A stretch of 13,301 nt of DNA, taken from NCBI GenBank assembly GCA_028714615.1, contig JAQTMA010000113.1, positions 1 through 13,301 on the forward strand, written 5' to 3'. Both the position numbers and the translations under genes were made by a program. The DNA comes from Anaerolineaceae bacterium (lineage in GTDB: Bacteria > Chloroflexota > Anaerolineae > Anaerolineales > Anaerolineaceae). Below the pieces are notes generated by a model, which was not told the origin of the DNA, ran no database searches, and saw only the letters and a list, made by a program, of their open reading frames with translations. Of the stretch, positions 7,821-13,301 are shown piece after piece (position 1 is the first letter of the stretch; the number at the start of each line of letters is the position of its first letter).

Positions 7821-8642
7821 ATGGCATCTACAATCCTGGCCGGGGGTAATGATTCAAGCAGAGGCATTGTCCTGCTGTCCACGGACACAGGAGCGACCTG
7901 GGATGCCGGACGGTTTGTTGGAAGCGGCAATATCACCATTCGAGCGATGGTAAAACTGGCGAATGGTAACGTGCTATCGTGTGGATCTCCATCCGTTAAA
8001 TGCTATAAGTCAACGGATGGTGGAAATACGTGGGATGCAGGGGTATCTGTCGGGGGCTCCCCGCGTGGAATTTGCCAGTTATCAAATGGAAATGTTCTGA
8101 TTGTTGACGACAACGGGCTTCCTCCTCCTAGTGGGCATGTATATCAGTCTGTTGATAATGGCGCGACATTTACAACATTGGCTACTATTCATGGTATATC
8201 ACTATTTGACGTATTGCAGTTGGCTAATGGCAATGTGATTGCACGTACAGGGACTGGATTAGTTATATCCACAGATGGAGGGTCGACTTGGGGTAGCGTA
8301 ATTTCCGGGAGCCCCCTCGGAAAACCAGTTCAATTAGCGAATGGGCATGTTCTAGTTGCCGATGGCAGTAATCTCCATACCTCGACCGATAATGGAAACA
8401 CTTGGTCTACCGGGGGCACAGTTCCAGGAAACTATCTAACTAAGCTGTCGGATGAAACACTCTGCGTGTTGTCAGGGAGAAGCGTATACAAGTCGTCAGA
8501 TGTGGGCGTTACTTGGGATGGCGGGACAGCCATTTCGGCGACTGGAACCATCGCATCCCTTGTTGAGGTAGCATACACACCGCCAATAGTATTAACAGGT
8601 TTCTGGACCCAGCTTGTTGGAGTTACAGAAGTTGATTCATAA
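7821..8642 (+). CDS. Six-bladed Asp-box (BNR) beta-propeller protein (273 aa)
   Basis: Six Asp-box motifs of the form S-x-D-x-G-x-[TA]-[WF] are visible: S20-W27, S64-W71, S110-F117, S150-W157, S188-W195 and S225-W232. Spacing is 37-46 residues, which is one blade each. A second strand of the form QLANGNVL recurs in the middle of blades, near residues 46-52, 87-93, 134-140 and 172-178. Asp-box propellers include sialidases and other sugar-binding or sugar-cleaving proteins. The catalytic features of sialidases, an N-terminal F/Y-R-I-P motif and three separate Arg with a Tyr/Glu pair, are not recognisable, and the protein has few Arg. A binding or structural role is therefore more likely. There is no signal peptide. 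The start has no visible Shine-Dalgarno and lies six bases after the preceding stop, suggesting coupled translation. It probably forms part of the tail appendage. Confidence 0.8.
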   Translation: MASTILAGGNDSSRGIVLLSTDTGATWDAGRFVGSGNITIRAMVKLANGNVLSCGSPSVKCYKSTDGGNTWDAGVSVGGSPRGICQLSNGNVLIVDDNGLPPPSGHVYQSVDNGATFTTLATIHGISLFDVLQLANGNVIARTGTGLVISTDGGSTWGSVISGSPLGKPVQLANGHVLVADGSNLHTSTDNGNTWSTGGTVPGNYLTKLSDETLCVLSGRSVYKSSDVGVTWDGGTAISATGTIASLVEVAYTPPIVLTGFWTQLVGVTEVDS

Positions 8643-8644
8643 AA

Positions 8645-8649
8645 GAGGA
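8645..8649 (+). promoter_or_regulatory. Shine-Dalgarno for the gene at 8657
   Basis: GAGGA within a longer purine run (AAAAGAGGAAAAGG) ends seven bases before the ATG at 8657, in the 14-base gap after the propeller gene. It is a strong site compared with most starts in this block. Confidence 0.7.
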
Positions 8650-8656
8650 AAAGGCA

Positions 8657-9136
8657 ATGGCTTTTAAAACATCAGTAGCCTTGAGAAAGGCAGCAGGCAG
8701 TGGCATTGGGTATAGGGCGGCCTTGAATGCGCAACCGACGGGTGGCACGGGGCCGCATACGGCAAAGCTGATTTATTACAGCGGCACGGTGCCGGCGGAT
8801 GCCGATGCGTCCATCGGAGCCGCCGTTGAGCTGTGCGCGTTCACCAACGCCGGAGCAGGGCTTTCCCTCGGGGATGCGACGGAAATTGCTGGCGCTGTGG
8901 TAATGTCAATCAATGCTGGGGAAACCTGGACCGGCACTACGGTAGGCGCGGGCGGGCAGCCGACGTTTTTCCGATTCACGGAAGCCGCCGACGTACCCAC
9001 GGACACTACGCACACCTATTGCCGGTTGCAAGGAACAGCGGGTATTGGCGGTTCATTTGATTTGACCGTGGGAATTTTGGAGTCTGCGGCGGTCAACACC
9101 TGTAATTCGTTCGACTGGACCATAGCCACCTACTGA
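8657..9136 (+). CDS. Small beta-rich phage virion protein (159 aa), homologue of the protein at 1681
   Basis: This protein shares an ordered set of motifs with the 150-residue protein encoded at 1681: Y41-S-G-x2-P-A-D-A-D50, E89-T-W91, F104-F-R-F107, R123-L-Q-G126 and a final aromatic strand SFDWTI. Overall identity is low, so the two are old duplicates or were acquired separately. It is rich in Gly, Ala and Thr, has few charges and no signal peptide or membrane segment, and is likely a compact beta-sandwich. It sits directly before fibre B, one base away, while its homologue lies upstream of fibre A with three genes between. That arrangement suggests a role as adaptor or accessory to a fibre, but this is inference. 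The strong Shine-Dalgarno at 8645 supports the start. Confidence 0.7.
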   Translation: MAFKTSVALRKAAGSGIGYRAALNAQPTGGTGPHTAKLIYYSGTVPADADASIGAAVELCAFTNAGAGLSLGDATEIAGAVVMSINAGETWTGTTVGAGGQPTFFRFTEAADVPTDTTHTYCRLQGTAGIGGSFDLTVGILESAAVNTCNSFDWTIATY

Positions 9137-9137
9137 T

Positions 9138-11351
9138 ATGGCAAACCGTCTGACCAAGACCAAAGCACTGGTCTTGGTATCGCCAGGAAGCCCAGGAGTA
9201 CCCGGAACCCCCGGAGTACCGTTTCGGGCTGCGTATTCGTACTGGACGACGGATATAACGGTTACCACGGTTCCAGGATACCTGCCCATGGTGCAGGTTC
9301 CCCCCAACCCCCTAGTGCCGGGAGACACCGGACATTGGGCCTATTCGACTTCCGGCAGTGGGCAGCCCTCGGGTTATTCGACCCAGACGACAACGCGACC
9401 GGTCCTTGTCACGGTGCCTGAGCAGACGGCGGTTCCACCAGTTCCCCCGGTTCCCCAGACGCCGGAGCAATGGGCCGCGAATTACCACCTTGGGTGGCAG
9501 AGTGGCGCTATAAGCGCAATGGCCTATTCGGGGGACGTGATATTTACATTTCTTACGAAGGAACGGCCAGGCGGTATCGTAACGGGATGGAACAGGCCGA
9601 GCGGAAATTTTAGCCAGGGCCGTGAAGAGATACCCTTTGCCTGGCAGATTTCGGAAGCACAGGCATGGGTTATTGAGTACGGAACGGTCAAGGCCGGCCC
9701 GTTTGCAGTTACCTCCGCTACCGTATTCGGCGTCGTTAGGCGGGGCGGCGCGGTATTTTACTTATTGGACGGGGCTTTGGCCTACGCAAGCGGCCAAACC
9801 TTGACGGATACACTGGCGATCGCCGATTCGTCCCTTTACGCGGGCGATGATGCCATCATCAATGCTGCGGTTGCGGCGTACACAGGCTCAGCGATCCCAT
9901 CAGCGTCCTCGGTTGTGGCCTCGACAGCGCCCACGGTGGGCATCGTCGGGACGTATCCTGATAGGATTACAGGAGCGTCTGCACCGACATTTGGGGTGCT
10001 GGTGGAAGGTGTTGCCACCATGGCCAGCCAGATCACGGGAAGCACCAAACCCACGGTGGGCATTGTTGGAACCTATCCCGACAGGATCGCGGGGGAGACC
10101 GCCCCCACGTCGTTGTCGGCATCGTCAGTGCCGACCTATACCCCAGGCTTCACGGCGGTATTCGGAGCGAGTCCGCCGACGTATGGTTTTGTGATGGCGG
10201 CGGCTGGGAGGGTCAGCACCATCGCGGGAAGCTCCGCGCCAACGACGGGGCGCGCTGGGCTTTTCAGTTCGGTTAGAGGGGACACGGCGCCGAGCTACGG
10301 TTTGATGATGGCCAATCTCAGCATTGCGGCATTTGATGCTCCGATGCCGACGGTCATTGCCGGGGACGCCACAGCGGTAATTCAGATCACGGCGCCTTCT
10401 GTGGCCTATACCATTGTGGGTTCCGATTCCCCACTGGGGAAAATAGAGATCAACTACCCGGCACCTGTTGTGGCCATTTCCACGGGAGGCTCAGCGACGC
10501 TCCGGATGCCAGCGGTGTCCGCTTCAATAGAAGGTGCATCGCCGTGGGGCTTCATCGGTTCGGCAGCATTGCGGATGCCGGCCCCCATTGTATCCGCGAA
10601 TGGACTTACTGGGTCAATAGGGGGCATAACGGCCCAAGCACCAAGGATTACCTACCGGATTGACGGCGCGGGGGAGGCCCGTGTTTCCGCGCCCAGCGTT
10701 CATACGATCACTGCTTCCGGCACATCGGGGAGCGTTGGGAGCATTACACTGCGGATGCCTAGGGTTCTGGTTTCCGCGCAAGGGGAGTCGCAAGGATACG
10801 GCCGAATCGAGGCAGTCGCGCCCGCCGCGCGAATGCTCTACGGGATCGCAACCATCAAGGCGCCAAAGGAATATGTTACCGCGCGGCAGTCGATTACCGC
10901 TTTCAATACGATATATTCGACCAATTTGAAATTGGGAGAGACAACTCAGTTTACGAATTATCCCTTTAAGTGGATCGTGAGATTCAACGGTGAATACTTA
11001 GCGATGACATCGACGAAGCAATATACGCTAGGTAGTAATTCAGATAACGGAACCCAGATTCAGGCATCCGCCGTATTGCACCCCATCGATTTTGATACGC
11101 AGCAGCGCAAGCGTATTCCCTTTGTTTACGTGGGCAGCACGGTGGGCCACCCCAACCTTTCCATCACCGTCGATGGCTACGACCATGGATCGGTCCAGAC
11201 CCATTCAAGCACGCCAGGGGCGAGGAGGGTTAAGCTGCCAAGAGGGGCGGCGGGGCGATACTGGACTTTTGGCCTATCGAACCATCGGGGTGAAGAATTG
11301 AAGGTTGACGGTATGGATTTTTATGTTGATATATTAACGAGGAAAGTATAA
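9138..11351 (+). CDS. Modular tail fibre-like protein B (737 aa)
   Basis: Visible modules in order are as follows. A collagen-like stretch covers residues 17-28 (four Gly-x-Pro triplets). An aromatic segment (AAYSYWTTD) and a Pro-rich stretch (VPPVPPVPQTP) end near 107. A globular domain at roughly 108-255 has GWQSGAISAMAYSGDV, VIEYG, VRRGGAVFYLLDG and SSLYAGDD; similar domains occur in phage tail proteins and look like a lectin-type beta-sandwich. Repeats with APTxG spaced 18-22 residues run from about 264 to 420. Residues 435-737 are collinear with 246-549 of fibre A, including the same end, DFYVDILTRKV. No enzyme motif is visible. The ATG is one base after the preceding stop, with no Shine-Dalgarno; a strong hairpin begins 15 bases after the first base of the start codon. 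Base composition is more GC-rich than fibre A. A receptor-contact or tail-tip role is likely, not proven. Confidence 0.7.
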   Translation: MANRLTKTKALVLVSPGSPGVPGTPGVPFRAAYSYWTTDITVTTVPGYLPMVQVPPNPLVPGDTGHWAYSTSGSGQPSGYSTQTTTRPVLVTVPEQTAVPPVPPVPQTPEQWAANYHLGWQSGAISAMAYSGDVIFTFLTKERPGGIVTGWNRPSGNFSQGREEIPFAWQISEAQAWVIEYGTVKAGPFAVTSATVFGVVRRGGAVFYLLDGALAYASGQTLTDTLAIADSSLYAGDDAIINAAVAAYTGSAIPSASSVVASTAPTVGIVGTYPDRITGASAPTFGVLVEGVATMASQITGSTKPTVGIVGTYPDRIAGETAPTSLSASSVPTYTPGFTAVFGASPPTYGFVMAAAGRVSTIAGSSAPTTGRAGLFSSVRGDTAPSYGLMMANLSIAAFDAPMPTVIAGDATAVIQITAPSVAYTIVGSDSPLGKIEINYPAPVVAISTGGSATLRMPAVSASIEGASPWGFIGSAALRMPAPIVSANGLTGSIGGITAQAPRITYRIDGAGEARVSAPSVHTITASGTSGSVGSITLRMPRVLVSAQGESQGYGRIEAVAPAARMLYGIATIKAPKEYVTARQSITAFNTIYSTNLKLGETTQFTNYPFKWIVRFNGEYLAMTSTKQYTLGSNSDNGTQIQASAVLHPIDFDTQQRKRIPFVYVGSTVGHPNLSITVDGYDHGSVQTHSSTPGARRVKLPRGAAGRYWTFGLSNHRGEELKVDGMDFYVDILTRKV
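9153..9178 (+). other. Strong RNA hairpin just inside the fibre B coding region
   Basis: ACCAAGACCA (9153-9162) pairs perfectly with TGGTCTTGGT (9169-9178) across the loop AAGCAC. The 10-base stem encodes the residues TKTKALVLV and begins 15 bases after the A of the start codon at 9138. No T-run follows, so it is not an intrinsic terminator. It could slow initiation on a gene that lacks a ribosome binding site. Confidence 0.65.
9186..9221 (+). repeat. Collagen-like Gly-x-Pro triplets in fibre B
   Basis: Residues 17-28 read GSP-GVP-GTP-GVP. The DNA octamer GGAGTACC appears twice, 18 bases apart (9195-9202 and 9213-9220). Four triplets are too few for a stable collagen helix alone but match the short trimer-guiding stretches seen in phage fibres. 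Confidence 0.7.
9930..10088 (+). repeat. Two identical 13-residue copies of PTVGIVGTYPDRI in fibre B
   Basis: Residues 265-277 and 305-317 are identical, 40 residues (120 bases) apart. The two 39-base copies (9930-9968 and 10050-10088) differ at seven positions by hand comparison, all third codon positions. Each lies within looser 18-22 residue repeats marked by APTxG. Confidence 0.8.
11339..11346 (+). promoter_or_regulatory. Shine-Dalgarno for the gene at 11351, embedded in the end of fibre B
   Basis: GAGGAAAG lies in the codons for the last residues of fibre B, four bases before the ATG at 11351. That ATG overlaps the fibre B stop codon by one base (TAATG). The site is positioned like the one at the end of fibre A. 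Confidence 0.65.
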
Positions 11352-13255
11352 TGGCCGCAAATCCGCAAGCATTTTTGGATAACGCAAAAGCTGTGGCGGA
11401 TGCGTTTAATGCAGAGGCCATGGCCTTGATTGAAACCGCGCAGGGAATCGCCGGGTCCAGCATTATATTCACCCCTGCCAATCTCTATAAACCGTCCATC
11501 CCCGATCTTCAATTGACGGCGGCGGATATGATGGTGCCAGCGTTCTCGTCCAATTACAATCCGCCGACGCTGGGGGTTGCACGGCCAGTCTATGCGCCGG
11601 TTTATGCGCCTGATTTGACGCAGTTAGCGATTTCCAACCAGCCTACCCTGGACATGACCGGGCTATTCACGACGGCCAAGCCATCCTGGAACCTGGCGGA
11701 TTTTTCGTCGACCACGCCGACGGTCAGAACAGATTTCACTATGCCGACGGTGCCTGATACAACGCTGCCGGCGGCGCCGGTTGTCACACCGCTCTCCCTT
11801 CGCGTCACGCCGAGGCCGACGGTGCCTTTCTTTGATGCACAGTTTAGTGGAGTTGAGCCCGCCGCCATTGATGCGGTGACGGCTTATAGCGACCGTAAAT
11901 CCGAGGCGCTGCCGACGACGACCGCTTTCGTGAACGCCCTGGCCGAAGGGTGGATTCAGCAATATGCCCCCTCATACCCGGCGGCCATGGAAAAGCTGGA
12001 AGCTGTCCTCAGTTCGGGTCTGGACGGCAGCATCCTCCCCAACGCTATTGAGCAGCGTATATTCGACCGGGGGCGCAACCGGGTATTGGCGGAATCAGAA
12101 GCGGCCACCAATCAGGTAAAAACCGAGATGTCCAAGACGGGGCACGTTATGCCGCCGGGCTCCCTTTTCGGGGCGCTGTATAATACCGCACAGGGTGCGG
12201 CGGATCGTGTGGCGGTCTACTCCGCTGAGACGGCTATCGAACGCACCAAGCTGGAAATCCAGCACCTCCAGTTTTGCGCCAGCGCATCGGCGCAGTTGCG
12301 CACCGCTCTATGGTCGGCGGCGATGAACTACATGCAGATCATCACGACCCTGAACGGGCAGGCCATTGAAGATGCCAAAACCTTCGCCGGGCTGATGCTG
12401 TCCTGGTACAACGCTCAATTGGAGCTGTATGGAAAGAAGCTTCAGTATTATCAGATTCAGGGGCAAATCTACGAGATAAAATTGAAATCCGCCTTCGCTG
12501 ATTTGGAAGCTTTCAAGATTGAAATGGAAGCGGAGATGGCAAAGAAACAGGTCGAGAAGCTGAACGTCGAGGTCTATCAGGCCAATATAAGCGCCGTCGA
12601 GACCAAGATCAGGATGTACGCCGAGCAGATTCAGGCCATCGCGATCCAGGCGTCATTGGAGAAGATGAAGGTTGAGGTGTTCGCGGAGCAGGTTCGGGCC
12701 TATGTGGGGCTAGTGCAGGCCAAGGCAACGCAGTTTGAGGCATACCGGTCGGCGATCCAGGGCGATACGGCGCGGGTCCAAGCCTATGGAGTCCAGGTGG
12801 AAGCTTGGAAAGCTGAGATTGACGCTAAGCGGAATCGCACTGCCATGGAACTTGACCTCGCCAAGACGAACATCGAATACAACCGCAACCTCGTCATGGA
12901 ATACACAGCGGACCTGGAACGCTATCGGGCGGATATTGGTGCGGAAACTGCCAAATTGTCGGCTAATGTGGATCAGTATAAGGCATTCCTGGCAGGGTTC
13001 CAGACCCGGCTGGAAGCTAAGGTTAAAAATCTTGAGTTCACGCTTGAACGGAGTAAACTGGATGTGCAGACCGCTATCGATGCCTACAAGGCTGAGATCG
13101 GCAAGTTTGAGGCGACGGGCCGGCTGATGGTGGAGTCTATGTCGGTCAATGGCAATGTCGCGGTGGGTGCCGCCGGAGTCGCGGCCCACGTTGCCGGAGC
13201 AGCGTTGGGTAGTTTGAATGGCATTTCGCACATCGCGGAGATTACAAATCTTTGA
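11351..13255 (+). CDS. Phage coiled-coil virion protein with Pro-rich N-terminal arm (634 aa)
   Basis: The protein has three parts. A short helix (1-35) is followed by an extended Pro-rich region to about residue 165, with repeats such as PVYAPVYAPDL and TVPDTTLPAAPVVTP. A mixed region follows to residue 270 (including SYPAAMEKLEAVLSSG and the last prolines at 268-269). From 270 to 634 there is no proline. Residues 375-590 form a long helix with heptads in which aromatics fall at a fixed position. The tail at 599-624 is an uncharged Ala/Gly/Val stretch (NVAVGAAGVAAHVAGAALG) that could insert in a membrane or pack as a glycine zipper. Proteins with helical repeats of the Y-x3-[IV] type often follow podophage tail genes and are usually annotated hypothetical. 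A role as a tail needle, ejection protein or fibre shaft is inference. The first part is very GC-rich (44 of 60 at 11761-11820). The start overlaps the fibre B stop by one base. Confidence 0.7.
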   Translation: MAANPQAFLDNAKAVADAFNAEAMALIETAQGIAGSSIIFTPANLYKPSIPDLQLTAADMMVPAFSSNYNPPTLGVARPVYAPVYAPDLTQLAISNQPTLDMTGLFTTAKPSWNLADFSSTTPTVRTDFTMPTVPDTTLPAAPVVTPLSLRVTPRPTVPFFDAQFSGVEPAAIDAVTAYSDRKSEALPTTTAFVNALAEGWIQQYAPSYPAAMEKLEAVLSSGLDGSILPNAIEQRIFDRGRNRVLAESEAATNQVKTEMSKTGHVMPPGSLFGALYNTAQGAADRVAVYSAETAIERTKLEIQHLQFCASASAQLRTALWSAAMNYMQIITTLNGQAIEDAKTFAGLMLSWYNAQLELYGKKLQYYQIQGQIYEIKLKSAFADLEAFKIEMEAEMAKKQVEKLNVEVYQANISAVETKIRMYAEQIQAIAIQASLEKMKVEVFAEQVRAYVGLVQAKATQFEAYRSAIQGDTARVQAYGVQVEAWKAEIDAKRNRTAMELDLAKTNIEYNRNLVMEYTADLERYRADIGAETAKLSANVDQYKAFLAGFQTRLEAKVKNLEFTLERSKLDVQTAIDAYKAEIGKFEATGRLMVESMSVNGNVAVGAAGVAAHVAGAALGSLNGISHIAEITNL

Positions 13256-13301
13256 TGGCTATTCGAGTGGCCGAGCTTGAAGACATACCAAGGCTATTGG
13301 A
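13255..13301 (+). CDS. Start of a possible GNAT-type N-acetyltransferase (partial, runs off the window)
   Basis: Only 15 codons are visible: MAIRVAELEDIPRLL, then two bases. The pattern [IV]-R-x-A-x-x-x-D-[IV]-P-x-[LI] is the usual first strand and turn of GNAT acetyltransferases, which transfer an acetyl group from acetyl-CoA to an amine. The acetyl-CoA binding motif (R/Q-x-x-G-x-G/A) lies beyond the window, so this is a weak call. The ATG overlaps the stop of the coiled-coil gene by one base (TGATG), which marks it as the next gene in the same transcript. Small acetyltransferases do occur in or beside phage tail operons. Confidence 0.5.
   Translation, partial: MAIRVAELEDIPRLL

Noticed and set aside
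7821..8642. Active sialidase
   Set aside because: Asp boxes are fold markers only. The F/Y-R-I-P motif and the catalytic Arg triad are not recognisable.
9153..9178. Intrinsic terminator
   Set aside because: The stem is strong, but no run of T follows and it lies inside a long, well-supported gene.
4867..11351. Diversity-generating retroelement suggested by two similar C-terminal gene ends
   Set aside because: Differences between the copies include many third-position silent changes and are not limited to adenine sites. No reverse transcriptase or short template repeat is visible in the window.
12710..13231. 173-residue minus-strand frame opposite the coiled-coil gene
   Set aside because: The + strand frame has a clear heptad pattern here. 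The opposite frame is a by-product of its codon bias.

Overview
The window is one uninterrupted block of phage structural genes, all on the + strand. It comes from a tailed phage or prophage, most likely of a Gram-negative bacterium. There are twelve complete or nearly complete genes and the first bases of a thirteenth. Neighbours are 1 to 16 bases apart or overlap by one base, and I see no promoter, terminator, tRNA, integrase, transposase or host gene. The host cannot be named from this sequence. No capsid, portal or terminase gene is present, so this is the part of the genome downstream of the head genes.

Layout. Bases 2-448 hold the end of a probable head-tail adaptor (DUF6682-like). Bases 450-1664 hold a 404-residue protein whose N-terminus resembles podophage nozzle or tail-hub proteins. 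Two small beta-rich proteins (1681-2133, 2146-2598) and two medium ones (2601-3590, 3594-4127) follow; the last ends in a W/EPTWP module common in phage tail proteins. Next is a repetitive 549-residue fibre-like protein (4132-5781), a 676-residue virion protein (5784-7814), and a six-bladed Asp-box beta-propeller (7821-8642). A second small beta-rich protein (8657-9136) and a second fibre-like protein of 737 residues (9138-11351) come next. The block ends with a 634-residue coiled-coil protein (11351-13255) and the start of a possible GNAT acetyltransferase (13255 onward).

The most striking feature is internal duplication. The last ~303 residues of the 549- and 737-residue proteins are collinear homologues (102 of 145 identical in the final part by hand alignment), but their N-terminal halves carry unrelated repeat arrays. 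The small proteins at 1681 and 8657 are also diverged homologues. This looks like two versions of an adaptor-plus-fibre set, so the virion may carry two kinds of host-contact structure on the same attachment domain. A second notable signal is the coiled-coil protein: eight aromatic residues fall on exactly the same heptad position over about 100 residues.

Base composition is patchy. The N-terminal parts of the 404- and 634-residue genes are GC-rich, while the rest of the 404-residue gene and the 676-residue gene are near 45%, as expected for a mosaic genome. Functions are inferred from motifs and gene order only; no database search was possible.
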